Assembly: GCA_021432635.1 (NCBI GenBank)
Contig: MU270055.1
Coordinates: 124,001-188,000, forward strand
Direction of reading: 5' to 3'
From: Thozetella sp. PMI_491
Taxonomy: Eukaryota > Ascomycota > Sordariomycetes > Chaetosphaeriales > Chaetosphaeriaceae
Length of the DNA stretch: 64,000 nt
Below the pieces are notes generated by a model. The model saw nothing but the letters and a program-made list of their open reading frames with translations. It did no database searches and was not told the origin of the DNA. Positions 12,116 to 24,462 of this stretch are shown here, piece after piece (within the stretch, counting starts at the first letter, position 1; every line of letters starts with the position of its first letter). The position numbers and the translations under genes were made by a program.

Positions 12116-12504
12116 ATGTCTCCTGCACCTTCACCATCACTTCCAATTTCTGCGCGGGTGCACCCAGGATACCTTACTCACATGCACCAAGCCCGCGGCC
12201 GCGGAATGAAGGGGTTCGTTAACCTATCGCCTTTCGAGGAGTCTTACAGCGGCCAATGTAATAATGTCTGACGAAATGCAGGGTCGTAACACTCGTGGCC
12301 GCCGCCGGCGTCGGGTATGCCGTCGTTGCCTACCGCCAGGGTCAGACGGAGAGATCCACCGCCCGGGCAGAGGCCGCGGAAAGGAGCGAGGCCGAGCGGA
12401 GGCGCCGTGACGCGCTCCTCATGGACGCTTACGGCGATCGGGACAGCATCGAGGCGCTTGAACACGCGATGAAGGTGTACGAGTCGCAGCAGCGCAACAA
12501 GTGA
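12116..12504 (+). CDS. Small single-pass membrane protein, 106 aa
   Basis: Two exons (12116-12213 and 12282-12504) separated by a 68-bp intron (GTTCGT...ATGCAG) encode 106 residues. The joined protein starts MSPAPSPSLPISARVHPGY and has HMHQARGRGMKG, where the last Gly codon is completed across the junction. A hydrophobic segment VVTLVAAAGVGYAVVAY can span a membrane. The rest is a charged, probably coiled-coil helix rich in Arg, Glu and Ala (AEAAERSEAERRRRDALL) ending ESQQRNK. This plan (short basic N-terminus, one TM, helical tail) suits a small mitochondrial inner-membrane or ER protein, but location and role are inference. Neither exon alone would look convincing; the phase-consistent junction supports the gene. 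Confidence 0.75.
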
Positions 12505-13117
12505 AGGCAGATAGCACCGCTGCCAACGAGGCTGCGAGGCAACCACGGGATAGGGTCGGTCAGGGGACTTTCGTATTTTTCGGAAATGCATGGAATGCAT
12601 ATCGGGCGTTGGCTGGGAACGGGTTTGCAAACGACTGCATGGCATCCAGGGGCGTCTTTGGGACATGTCGCATGGGAAGACACCACGTCTAGCGGGCGAT
12701 GCGTTCGCGGTTATCGCTTTCTCGCGTGCCAATATATTTTGTTGTCTTGTACGACACTTGTCTCCTTGCATTTGCCCCGCTGATTGGGGTGGTGTGCCAA
12801 GTGCATAAGGCTCAGGGCAAGCCACTCGTTTGCTCGTTTGGAAAAAGGTCGAACGCGAAATACGACGGACAGCTGTCTGGCCAATTGCAGCATCACCATT
12901 TCCAGCCCCCGGGCGCGAGGCTTGCAGGATGGAGGGGTTGAGGCAGAAAGCTGAGGGAAGCCGCGTGCCATGACAAAATGGCAGCTGGGTAGTGGAGAGA
13001 GAAAGGGACGCCTTGCCGACAGAGATAAATATGCTCGAGACCCAGTCCCGAGTCTAAAAGACCCAGAGATCGAAAGCAGTTTGCCACCGAGATTGAAACG
13101 TATCAACTTATCGCAAC
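12505..13117. other. Intergenic, nothing recognised
   Basis: Region between two plus-strand genes. Overlapping antisense frames exist but carry no motif; the 3' UTR of the small membrane-protein gene and the promoter of the next gene are expected here. Confidence 0.55.
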
Positions 13118-14284
13118 ATGGGAGCTGGAGGATCTGTGTAAGTGACCGGCCGCCTGGGCAAGGGAGAGACATAGAAGAGCTCACAACATCTGGCCAGGCC
13201 ACTCCCCCCCCGGCTGTCCCAGAAGCTGGGAGAGACAACCACGCAGCTGCAGCACCTGCCTCCCGTTCTCAGCGCGGAGGCGATAGAGGGCATCCATGTC
13301 GCCACCGTGGCCCGGAATCGGTGGCTCGCAGGTGAGATCTCGAAAGCAGACTCGCCTACCATGACGAGCGCGCGGGGGACGCTCGTGGGCCTCGTGCGAG
13401 ATGCTCAGCGAGGAGGAAGCTTTCGGGACTATCTCGTCCTCTTGCTGGAGGACACCCGGCTGGGGCTGCTGACGGGCTCCCGCAGCGTGCCAGCCCCCGT
13501 TCTCGAGCTCGCATGCCTGGTCAACCCGTTCCTGTCCCGGGTCGAAGCCGACGGACCTGACCCCAGATGGGAAGGCGTCCAGTTCGCCTCGTCGTTCCGT
13601 CCGTCGGATCTCAATCTCGTGACTGAGTCGGAGAGGGTGAGCGCGCGCGGTGTGCCGAGCAGGGGTGAAGGTTCGTGTTGCTAACTGGGAATCCAGGACT
13701 TGCTGGTGCTGCTGTACTACTCCTCCGGGAGCAGCGACCACGCACAAGAGGCGGTCAAGTTCGTCGGGGAGTATGTGGCGAAGCACGCGTCTCAGCAAAT
13801 CTTGTGGCGGCGTAAGGAGCCATTGGCGGAGACCGAGGTCTTCCTGCACTGGGTCATCTTCCAGCTAATCCCGGTCATCGCGAAGAAGGAGGAGCGGTTG
13901 CACCTTCCCGGCGACGTTGCAGCCGACTTGCAGGCCGAGTTGGATGACGAGGCCGGGCGCCTGCTCTCGCTTTGTGAGATGTTGCTGGGCGATCACCGGT
14001 TGGATCAGCTGTGCCTCCTGCTCCAGGCCCTAGACAAGTATCCTTCGCGGCAGGCACAGCCCTACGTCGGTTCCCGCATCCGTCGGCTGGCCCGCGGCAT
14101 GAAGCGCAAGCGAGCTGACTGCCCTACCAAGCCCTGGCATACGATAGCTGCAGACCGGCTGGTAGATGAGCTCAAGTCGGCACGCCACGCGGCCCGGGAG
14201 ACTTGGGGGCGAAAGGCCGGGGTCAGGATCGCGGTCGGAGAAGGTCATTCAGAGATCGAGCTAGGAAAGTCCAAAAAGGATTGA
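13118..14284 (+). CDS. Unrecognised protein with myristoylation-like N-terminus
   Basis: My preferred model has three exons (13118-13137, 13198-13636, 13697-14284) and 348 residues. Exon 1 is short (MGAGGSV) and ends at a perfect GTAAGT donor. The acceptor CTGGCCAG at 13197 leaves a 60-bp intron and restores a long open frame (PLPPRLSQKLGETTT). The second intron (GTGAGC...TCCAG) is also phase-consistent. MGAGGS fits the N-myristoylation pattern M-G-x-x-x-S, suggesting membrane anchoring (inference). The protein is helical, with DYLVLLLEDTRLGLL, ELACLVNPFLSRVE, ETEVFLHWVIFQLIPVI and a basic C-terminal segment (RRLARGMKRKRAD). I do not recognise a family. An alternative acceptor at 13179 would add six residues with a 42-bp intron. 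Confidence 0.7.
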
Positions 14285-17200
14285 GAAATACTACTCCGTA
14301 CTACGTATCTCGTACTACGTATAATCTACCAGGCAAGGTTAGGCAGCTTTGGTGGACAAGATTGCAACGTGTGTGTCTAAGGTGGGTGGACAACAGGTTC
14401 CCTAGTCAGCTTATGTAAGTACTATGTACCATGCATAGGAGCTACTCGTGGGGGAGAGAGCAAGGGGGGGTGGGATGGGGAGGGACAATGCATGCGCTTG
14501 CTTGGAGGGGGGGACGTTGAGGAAAGCTATCCTGGCGGACCCTACTCCGTGGAGCGTGGAGGACCCGTCTAGGTGAGGCCCACCTGCGACCGCGCCGACG
14601 GGCCAGGGCTTGACGGCCAAACGGCCTTGTTTGAATGGTCCGAAAAGCGAAGGTGCCCGAGGCCACCGCTATCCCGTCATTCGTGCATCCAATGTACCTA
14701 CGGAGTATACAGCAACAGGAAAAAGGGGGGGGGGTTAGGGGGGTCATGCGTTGTTTAGTATCCACCTTAATTCATTATCTAGCTGATTAGGTGCTCCGAT
14801 ACTCGAGTGTTGTCTGTCTGACAAGTTGTGACGCGGCTCTCGCAAACCGGGCCATCCGATAGGGCCTTCCTGCTCTTTTTCCTTCCTTGGCGAGGTTAGT
14901 AAGGCAAAGCGCTGCAAGGGCGAATGGGAACAGAGCATGACGTTTCTTGACTATGTGCTTCGCAATTAAGGCGGACTAGCAGTACCCCAGCACGCTTCTG
15001 TCTGGCCTCAACAGACCCTGTCCCAGACCCGCGTCCCTAAGCGTCGCGTCCGCCCTCCCTGGCACCTGGGCGATTCAAGGTTGCGGCGGCTCAAGGTTGA
15101 GGCGGAACTACCAGACTGGGCATGGAACTTTACCCTGTCTTATTAATGGGCCATGAAAGAACACTGCAGATTGCTTGGCTGAATCCCACCACCCCTCCCC
15201 ACACACCCCCCTGGCTGGCAGCTGTTTCGCTACGGAGCATACCGCCCAACTGGGAAAATTCAGGGCTGTGGTTAGCGCACAACCCTGCGGCAGGCATCTC
15301 CCTGCCGACGATATGTCGGTTTTCGCATTTCGGGGTTGAGTCACGCATATCGTGCCACGCCGAAGGAGGCACGCTGGCTGTGAAAAATAACAGAAATACG
15401 GAGTATCTCAGGAGAGATGGCAGAAATACAAGATGACGGAGTGCTCTTTGGGTATTATCCCGGCTCTCATTGGTTCTTGTGTGCTTGTTCTCGAGGAGCA
15501 GGCCGTTGATTGGCTACCCGGACGTTCGCCTATACAAGATTCCTCATTGCAGCGGCTCGTCGGCTACAGCACAGCCAATGAAAGCAGACTTTTGTTCGAC
15601 GTACGTACAGACGTAAACGCGATTGAGCAGTAACGGTAGTATTAGTCCTTGCCCGTTCAAGGCTGGTCAAAGTGGTTTAGGTATGATCGACTCCCGCCCC
15701 TTGCGCCTCGATTCGCAACGGCGGGTTGAATGCAAAGGACGTTTATATAGCCTAACTCGTCTTAGCCCCCTTTTATTTGAGCGGCCCGAGTCCCCTGCCG
15801 TCGCGTGGTATTTTGCCCAAAATAGCCACGAGAAAACCACCCCCCCTTTGCAAGGTAACCGCGACGTGAGCAAAAACAATCGGAATACTGCCAAATACAC
15901 TGCAACGCCGAAAGCAAATCCGCTGGGGCAGCACTGCCAGTCCCTTCCCATTTTTCATCGAGCGGTGGCCGTTCCCCAATGGGCATGGTACGGTCAGTCG
16001 CTGCCTGAGATCCTGGGAAGCTCCTCCTAGTCGGCGCTTCCGAGCCGCGTGCCGTCGGATAGTCACCTCAATCCATTGGCCATGTCAGATACTTAGCCGC
16101 CTGGTAACCCCAAAAGCGAATCCTTTGCGAAACGTCAGTCGAGGTGTGGCTAAGGCTCACGACGACCAGGGCACCAGCGTCTGCTTTAGGCAATTAGGGC
16201 CATTTCCGCGCCCCTAGACTCCGTGCGCGCTTGTATAATTGGCATAATTACGTACGACTAGTACTATGTAGTATGTCTGGAGCCCTTCGCCTGGCTAGTT
16301 CAGATGTCACCAAAACCCATTTCGTATGATGTTCCAGAAGGCGGAGACAGGGGAAGGGGCCGTAGGGCAGAGACCAGGGCACCGTGGCAGTAGGCAAACC
16401 AAGATAAGCTCTTCGGAGCCGGTGGGTACATGCGGTCCCGCCCCTATGCGGCGTCCTTCCCTAGATTTCTCTCGATGCTAGCTCCGTGCTCCATGAAGCG
16501 GAGCCAAAGAACTTCGGACGCCCAAACATGACCCGACAAGGGGGGAAAAACCCCATAAGATTGCAAAACATGCTCTTCGAGACAAGAAAAGGGGGGGGTT
16601 TCTCGCGCAGCAGATGCCGGAAAATATCGGAAAACATCGGAAAACATAGACAGCGCCACCTCTGCGTGGTGCTGGCGCTCCCACCGCCGAGATTTGATTG
16701 CGGTTTGGCTGCGCAGAGGGCCGGAGCCGAGGGCCGGTTGGATATTCCGGCTATCCACATTTGAATATACCGCCTCTGCTTCGTCATCATCTACCTTGCC
16801 AAGACACATCGCTGAGGAAGTATGGATACCAGGGCCTGACTAGGGCGAACTCGTGTGGAGGCCCACGAGTGGCTAGAGTACGTACTGTATAAGGCGACAA
16901 GGCAAGGCAGACTCCACCAAACTCCACTGCGAACCGCATCGTAACAAACCAAGGCTGCTAGAGCTACAACGTAGGGCAATGTCATGAATCTGTCCGACGG
17001 GACAACTTCTAGAGGTGGTGCTATCCGTAGAGTGATCATGTGGGTGTGCGGCAAGGCGCCTGCCCACATTCGTATCACCTGGACGAGCTAGCTGGAAACG
17101 TAGCCCCCTGCCAGCCCAGTTTCGGCACTAATAGTGACGACGCCCGGCGGCCGGGCGCCGGAATGGGTCCGGGAGAGGGAACAATGCTGGGACTTTGTCC

Positions 17201-19376
17201 CCCCTTGCGACTCCATGGAGTTCCTAGGGTGAGAGAGTATTCCTTGGCTACCGTGTCTATTTACGATATCCCTGATTAGGCTGGTTTTAAGTTAAACCCT
17301 TGGACGATCTACGCATAGGACCCCAGCCGTCTGCAGAAGCCTGCATCCTAGGGGATGTAGGGGTTGTTTGGTAAGCGGAATTTGTCCCGTCACCTTCTTT
17401 TGCATAGAAGATACCTCATTGAGCACTTTTGTTTTCTTTTTCTTTTTTTTCGCCGCTTAGCTAACCGATGGAGAGACATGTACGTCATGGCGGAATGTTT
17501 CCTTCCTCCCCCCTCTTCCCCTCGGCCTTTTGCTACACCAAGAGATAGGGCCGTCGTCGGGGAGAACGGGAGGCACGGGAAGTGCCAATCTCGTTAGGAA
17601 CAACCGGAAACGCTACGTTAGATACATGAACCTTCAGGGGCGGTCTCGCCATTCCTGGACTTAGGATTGGCACGTGTGTACCATCAGGTCACTTCCAAGA
17701 GAGGTCTGAGAGTAGCTTGGCCGGTAGCCGAAGCGGTGGTGGTGATGGCACGTAGTAAGTGCCCTGTCTAGAGCCAAATGTTGGGGGGGCAGAGATGGAA
17801 GGGGAAGAAGGGGGGGGCAAGGAGGGGAAGGGCGTGGGCATCCTTCGCGGGTATTTCTGCGGTGACATCTCGCTAAGCCGTGAATAGAGATAAAACTAGA
17901 CGGGTAGGGCTGCGTTTATGCTGCGAGTCCCGCAAAGGGGACGCGCGCCTGCTGGTATAGCACGGATGCCATGGCAGGCTTGCAAGCATGTGTATGTACA
18001 AGCGCGGGCTTTGGTCAACCGACAAACACCGTTGCCTAGTGCTTGCTAAGGGCCGGCCAGGGTCTACTGCAGCGTGCAGGGAACATATGCCGCTTGGGTG
18101 GCGCACGGTCCAGGCTCAGCGGGTCCAGCCCCAGGCCAAATCAGTACCTACTTGCCAGCCCAAGGCTACCCCCGACGGGCTGAATCACGCTATGCTATCC
18201 TGTCCGGTAGCAGTTGGCGAACTGGCCAATTAAGGCACAAATCCGAAATAGTCCTCATATCGCTCCTGCATAGAGGCGTCACGACTCAGGGCCCGTCCCA
18301 AGGAGGGCGCCCCGCCTCGCCCCTTCTCTCACCTCGACCTCGCCCACCTGCCTCAGGGCTGCTCACTGTGCGCCTCTGCTGCTGCTTGCTTGCTTTCTTG
18401 CTTGCTGCAGAGCCCAGGGTGAAGGGTGAGATCAAGTTCCCAAGGCCATGGGAGACGTGCCGACATGTCAGCGGCTTTCCTTCCGGCCCCCAGCCACCCT
18501 TTTCGGATAGTTCCCGCAGTGCTATAGCTCTCTCCCTACCCGTGACGGATGACGGTTAGTGGTTGTTTGGGAGTGGAGCAGGGGGTAAAAAAAAAAAAAA
18601 AGAGGACGTACCTACCTTCGACGGCGGCACCGACTATGTACTGGGCCTTATGCAAGCCGGCCAGGAGAGCCCAGTTTTTTTTTTCCGTCTCGCTGCACCC
18701 AAAATCCACCCTCGTTCACTGTCCTCTCATCTTGTCTCGCTGTTTGGCGCCAGTGGACGCCAGAGCTACTACTTATGCTACCTTGTCAAGCTTGTCTAGG
18801 GCGGACAGGCAGGCGATGTACATGGCCCTGCCGGAAGCTCAGCCAGGGTACTGTTGGACTAAAAAAGGACCTATGTCCACCAAGGTCATTTGTTAGAATG
18901 GGGCGACCAGCCCTACATAGAAGGATCCTGTATTTACCCATCCTATCTATCGCCCTGTGGAGTATTGGGCCGGCCGGGGTGGAGGACCTGGCACAAGGTG
19001 CTGATTCCTGAGCAGCCACCACCACTTCTTGGGCCCGCCCCTCCCCCCCCGCGATATCGACGCAAGTACCATACACCCTCGCCCTACCTGCCGTTTTGCA
19101 CACGCTCCCCGGGACCGATCCATCTGCTAAGCCGACAAGCGGGCAAAATAGCTACGCCTCTCCCTTGGCCACAGCGATCCGCTGGAGTCCACTAATTCCC
19201 GGCACTGCTAGGCATATGCGATCGGGGTGGAAGGGGACCCGCTAGGCCCTTTTGATATCATATCCGCCCCAGCAGTCCCGGCCGTCGATCGCCGGTGTCC
19301 AGATTCATAACTAAACTATTGCGCCCCCGTGGAGCAGTGGACATAGAAACGGTTGACCGCCAGCACGCCTTCCGTC
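14285..19376. other. 5-kb gene-poor region
   Basis: No frame here has a motif, signal peptide or matching splice partners. Visible structure is limited to low-complexity patches: G/C runs near 14700, 15840 and 16590; a spaced repeat of the core CGGAAAA[T/C]AT near 16620-16650; a 15-nt A run at 18587-18601; and a T run near 18675. The patches near 15840 and 16590 share a weakly similar G-run plus TTTCTCG core in opposite orientation. They may be decayed repeat copies, but the similarity is too short to call a transposon. Confidence 0.55.
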
Positions 19377-22039
19377 ATGACTACCGCCACAATAACGAAG
19401 CAGTCCACAAAACGAGCACGGCTTGACGAGATGCAGAACACGTTTGGAGCGGAGTCGCTCTCCAAGAGCAACAGCCGCTCGAGGGCCAGCCGGTCGACGA
19501 CATCATGCACAGAATGTCGTAGGAGAAAGCAAAAGGTCCGTTGTGAAAGTCCCCTCGCACCGCTGCATAAGCGCGCCCGCTCTACCCGCCCCCCGCTGCC
19601 AGGGCCGGCCGCCGCCTGCGATGCCCAGCCCAGTCGCCTGAATATTCCCATTTGGGTATCACTGCTGCAGTCGCTCCATGGCCAGCGCAATACGAGACAA
19701 ATCCGACAAGTGCGAGTGCGAGTGCGAGTGCAATTTGGTGTCTCTTCTCCTCTCATCCGACCGCCTCCCACACACGCAGGTTGGCACCTCCAAGACTAAC
19801 CGCCTAGCAGTGTAACCAAGGCCAGCCGTGCAGCAATTGCAAGAGGCGCTCTCCCGAGCCTCTCTGCGAGTATGGCCCAAGAAAGTAAGCAATCGTCTGG
19901 ACCCAGAGCCCGCGTATTCGGCACCGACAGGCCGGTACTGGAGCCGCAAGGCTGTCAGAACCTTTAGCCTTTCGCGTCTTTAGCCCAGGGCTGACTCCTA
20001 GCTCACAGTAAGCAAAACAAGGAGATCGCCGGACTCCCCAAGGACCTCTTTCCGACCTTCTCGGTGGAAATCGAGAATGTCTCGCCTGACACCAAGCCGG
20101 GACCGTCCGGCGGCGCCGCGCGGGCGCGCGCGCCGTCGGTCGCCGGGGCCGAGGACAGCTCGGCGGACGAGGGCTCGGCGTGGCAGGCCGTGTTAGATTT
20201 TCGAACCGTCCGCTCTTTTCTGTCGCCGAAGCAGCAGAAAGCTGCCAAGCCCGCGAGGTCGGACAGGTCGGAGAGTCGGACGCCCACGCGGCCGCCGTCG
20301 GCGGCCCCCAGCCACGACACCATCGCTCGGCAACGCCAGAGCGCGATTGCCGCATTAGGAGCTGCCAGAGGCAAGGCCAGCGGATGGCCAGAAGTTCGCT
20401 CCAAGGAAGATATTTACTTAAACCTCGAGCGTGAGTAATCGAAACCCGACCAACCAGCTATAAAGAGTCGCCGCCGCTAACACAATCAGTTACCAAAATG
20501 ACGCATAGATTCAAAGGGTGCTTCAACGGGCCCCCGGACCCAGACAACCCCTTTGTCAGGGAGTTTCTGCCGTGGTCCTTTGAGTCGCCGCTGGTGTCCT
20601 TGATCTCCCAGTATGTAGGCGCCAAAGTGCTAGCCCAGGCGGGTACGATCGAGAAGGAGTTCGTCTTGAATCTCAAGGGACAGGCGATCCAGGCGCTCAA
20701 CCACAAACTCACGACCGAGCTCAAGCCCAGCATGGAGACCCTGGCGGGCGTGAGCCTCTTCATCGTCATCGAATTTTTCTTCGGGGAGCTAGAGGTTTTG
20801 AAATTGCACCTCATGGGGTTCAAGCAGATCGTCCAGCTGCTCGGCGGCTTGCCGCAACATGGAATCGGCGCCTTGATGGCGAGAGCTGCGATTGTGTAAG
20901 TGCGAGTGTGAACGATCCCAGGGCTGACCTGAGGGTTGCGTTATTCGACACTCCTCCCTATTTAAGTGCTGACGACTCTTTCCAGAAACGACAGGATAGT
21001 GGCGTTCGCTTTTGAAAGCACACCGGTCCTCCGTCGAGGACCCGACTTCGACTTCGAATATCAAGACCCACCAACGGGCATCTTCCAAATTAACTTCAAC
21101 ACCCCTGTGTGCGTTAGCCCGTACCCGTTCGAGCTTACTGCCGGGGCGTTGGGACTTCAGCACACCACCGCGGCGATACTTGACGATCTCCGCTTCCTGA
21201 TAGATAAGGTTCTTTCTCTTGGGCCGAGCAATACTGCTCAGGAGATACAGCAGGTTCGGTCGTTGGCGTCATGGATCTACCAAGGCATCTGCGAGCTGCC
21301 GATGGGCCTGTATGACACCGGCATTATCGACCCGGAGTTGCTTGGCGGGACGGAGAGTTACGCGGCGCCACTTTCGCTCATCCCAGATCACATGTCCTAC
21401 TCATCGAGGTCGAGCAGGAGCCCAGACCCGCATAGCTCACCGACACCGCCCGGAGCATCCCCCGTGCCAACTATCAACTCATCTCCTCCACCGACGGACG
21501 GCGACCGCGGTCTGGTCAACCCTTATGAGCGGCCTCCGCCAGAGCTGATGTACGCCCTGGTGCGGGCTGCGGCCCCGATATACGCCCGGGCCATCGCGAT
21601 GCGACAACCCCTCAGCGTAGTTTGCTCGGAGGCTGACGCCCTGACCGTTCTGACGGCTGCGTGGCACATTCCACTCACGCAGTGGCGTGCGGCAGTCGGA
21701 GTCTTCTCCTTTGCGTTCGAGGCAATCCTGCCTACGATGCATAGGACCGAAGACCCTGCATTGGCGCCACATGCTTCCTTTGTAAAGGGTATCGTGCAGG
21801 CGGGTCACATGCAGATGTCGATCGAGAATTGGTGCGTGGGCTGCCAGGTGGCACAACGCACGTTGAGACTTTGGGAGTGGCTGCGGGAGGGCGGGGGCCC
21901 AAGTGAAACCGACATGCCTCGTGGCTCACCTTCAGAGCTGATGATGGATGCATTCGCTCTCTGGCCAGGTATGTACGAAGAGGACAAGATGGACTGGCAA
22001 AGACCGGAACCCCGGCCGATAGGCGTATATACGCCGTGA
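19377..22039 (+). CDS. Zn2Cys6 binuclear cluster transcription factor
   Basis: Five exons (19377-19535, 19811-19884, 20009-20430, 20490-20895, 20986-22039) give 704 residues. The zinc cluster is assembled across intron 1: SCTECRRRKQK joined to CNQGQPCSNCKRRS and PEPLCEYGPR gives C-x2-C-x6-C-x5-C-x2-C-x8-C. Intron 1 (275 bp) uses a GTCCGT donor and contains a GAGTGC hexamer repeat. The middle region has FRTVRSFLSPKQQKAA and HDTIARQRQSAIAALGAA. The C-terminal half (PDPDNPFVREFLPWSFESPL, ELEVLKLHLMGFKQIVQLLGG) matches the fungal-specific Zn2Cys6 regulator layout that starts with a short DNA-binding domain and carries a long helical effector domain. A nuclear regulator; targets unknown. It is followed on the same strand by the molybdate transporter, but no co-regulation can be inferred. 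Confidence 0.92.
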
Positions 22040-22486
22040 CCGGACGGCCGACTCAAACTTTAAAAATAAAATCAAAGTCATGTATCAATAGACGGGAGAA
22101 ATTTAACAAAGATATACCCTTGCAAAAGAAATGACGTTGCCTTGAGCGAGAGTACGCCCACAACGGGCCATCCCAGCAAGGGAGAGCAAAACGGTACTCT
22201 AGCGATTTCTTTGTCCTAGTCCTCAGGCGATGACGTGCCGCTACCTCCTCAGCGATAAGCAGACGGCATGCTGCAAATCGCGCCCCCTTTGGGCGCAAGG
22301 ACGGTCTCCCGCTGGTATGCAATCGAGGTTGTCTGGGCCCGACCCCGGGCAACCTCGAGCAGCCGACTGGAATGTAGAGTGGGATGGCATGCTCCCGGCG
22401 GCCGCGGCCAGCACAAAAAGGCGGCGGCTGCCTGCTCGCCTGACCCAGCCCTTTCCGCTGCCCCGGCTATCGCAACGTGACGCACA
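22040..22486. other. Intergenic between regulator and transporter
   Basis: About 450 bp containing the AT-rich 3' end of the Zn2Cys6 gene (near 22055-22110) and the GC-rich promoter of the transporter. No gene seen. Confidence 0.6.
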
Positions 22487-24364
22487 ATGGCGCTCGACAT
22501 CTACTGGATCGCCCTCCTTCTGCTGCTGCCCGCGGTCGTGCTGGTGTCGGGACGAGGTCTGATCCTGCGGCCGTTCAAGCGGTTCCGGAGGGACAAGAAG
22601 GATGATACGAACGTGCACATGCAGGCGACAGGGCGCCAAAAAAAGGATGAAGAGGGTAGGAAATTCAGGCGCATGTTCCTGGAGGTATACTTGCTGGTGA
22701 TGGGCTCTGAGTGGCTGCAGGTGCGTTCCAGCCAAGCGGAAATGCCATTTATCGGGAGGCCGATGAAACCATGACTGACAGATGATTTTCTTTTCTAGGG
22801 GCCGTACCTGTACTCCCTCCTCCGAGACGAGAAGAACCTGGACGAAGCGACCGTTGCGTCCATGTACGTGACGGGGTACATAGGGGCTGCAGTAGCGGCG
22901 CTGGGCACCGGCTTCATGGCCGACCGCTACGGAAGACGGCTGGCGTGCCTGGTCTTTTGCCTCATCCACACCGCCGCGGGTTTCAGCGTTCTCTCCGACA
23001 ACCTGGTGGTGCTCTACACGGGCCGGGCGCTCGCCGGTGTTGCGCTGACGCTCCTCTGGACCGTGTTCGAGAGCTGGATGGTGACTGAGTACAACACCCG
23101 GGGCTTAGACCGGAGCTCTATTTCACTAAGCAGGATGTTCGGCCTCATGACGACCTCCAACTGCATGGCCGCGACCCTGGGAGGCGTAGTCGCACACTGC
23201 ATTGTGCTCGTGCTGGGATCGCGCACTATACCGTTCGTATCGGGTGTGGTACGGCCACCTCGGTCCCGAGGTGTGGGCGCAGGATATGCTGACAAAACTA
23301 GGTGCTGGAAGCGACAGCCGTGGTTTTAATGCTCCGCAACTGGGTATGTGATGCCTGAATATGCGGACTTATGCTTCGTTTACTGACCCCATCCGTGTGC
23401 AGAACGAGAACTTTGGTCAGCCGGCCGAAGACGTCGAGTTCCTAGACGAGCCGAGAGGTAACCTTCTGGGAGGTGGGTACAACCAAAGCCGTAGATGGTC
23501 TCGAGGCAGTGCGGGCTAACATAGGTCGCTACGCTTTAGACACCAAGGTGTGGATCCTCAGTTTCGTCGCCTGCTGCTTCGAAGGGACAAACTTTCTCGT
23601 GCTCTTCTTCTGGCCAGGAATCCTACAAGACGCCCACCGTGCGGCCAACCCTGAGGGGCCGGCGGAGGTGCCCTACGGGGTAATATTTGCGACCTTCATG
23701 TCGGCTATGATCCTTGGTGCCCAATTCTTCAACACGGTGGTGCAAGATAGGAGGTCGCCCGCACAGGGCGTCGGGAACCTGCATCCGTGGGTGCAGAAGC
23801 TGATCGAGTCCAACAACCTGCTCAGCATAGCCATCGTGGCTGCCGGCGCTAGCCTGTTAGCTACCGTGTACGTGAAAAACGAGCTCGGAATCCTCCTTGC
23901 CTTCCTCGGCTTTGAGGTCTGCAACGGGCTCTACGTCCCTTGCATTGCGTACCAGCGCGGCATCGTGGTCAACGAGACGAATCGGGCAGGCCTCTATGGC
24001 TTGATGAAGCTGCCGCTCTTCATCTTTGTGATCACGGCGCTCCTGACCGCGGTTGAAGGCAAGTACATACCCTATAGTGTGGCTGGGCTGGCTCTGTTTG
24101 CCTAACAAGATGTTTACAGACCCCAACCACCGCAGAGTCGTATTTCTTGCGTGTTTCGTAGCTCTCTTCGTCGCTTCTCTCGTGAGCTTCTTCGGGCTCC
24201 GGCACGGCGATAAAGCACGGCGTCTGTTAGCTCAAGACGATCCCGAGGACTTTGAGTTTGAACTGGCTGACGAGGAAGCGGGGAGCCACAAGTCAGAAGG
24301 AGACGATAGCAGCACGGCGACGGAAGTGGAGATTCAAGATAACGAGGTAGAAGCACGGAGTTGA
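22487..24364 (+). CDS. MFS molybdate-anion transporter, MFSD5/MFS_5 family
   Basis: Six exons (22487-22720, 22799-23248, 23302-23343, 23403-23472, 23525-24058, 24120-24364) encode 524 residues. An N-terminal TM helix (YWIALLLLLPAVVLV) precedes a charged loop, then FRRMFLEVYLLVMGSEWLQGPYLY, which with GFMADRYGRR (MFS loop 2-3 motif) and LLWTVFESWMV typifies the MFSD5/MOT2 family. Later segments include GRYALDTKVWILSFVACCFEG and GLYVPCIAYQRGIVVNETNR, both well conserved in that family. The C-terminus is an acidic cytosolic tail. By homology it imports molybdate at the plasma membrane, supplying molybdenum cofactor enzymes. The fifth intron has a GC donor (AAG|GCAAGT) and a TTTACAG acceptor; only this choice keeps the frame. 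The 3' end faces the Ssf1 gene with about 98 bp between stops. Confidence 0.93.
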
Positions 24365-24462
24365 CAGGGTTTTGGCTTGAGCGTCTTTGGATATCATGAG
24401 AAATGACCTTGGTTTACGTCTCAGGACAGACAATTATTGCGTGTTGGACGGTTGCCAGGGGC

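Noticed and set aside
15650-16650. Two G-rich patches that might be inverted copies of a repeat
   Set aside because: Shared similarity is only a G run plus TTTCTCG; too short to name an element.
18074-18559. 161-codon frame in the gene-poor region
   Set aside because: Low-complexity composition without domain, signal or conserved splice sites.
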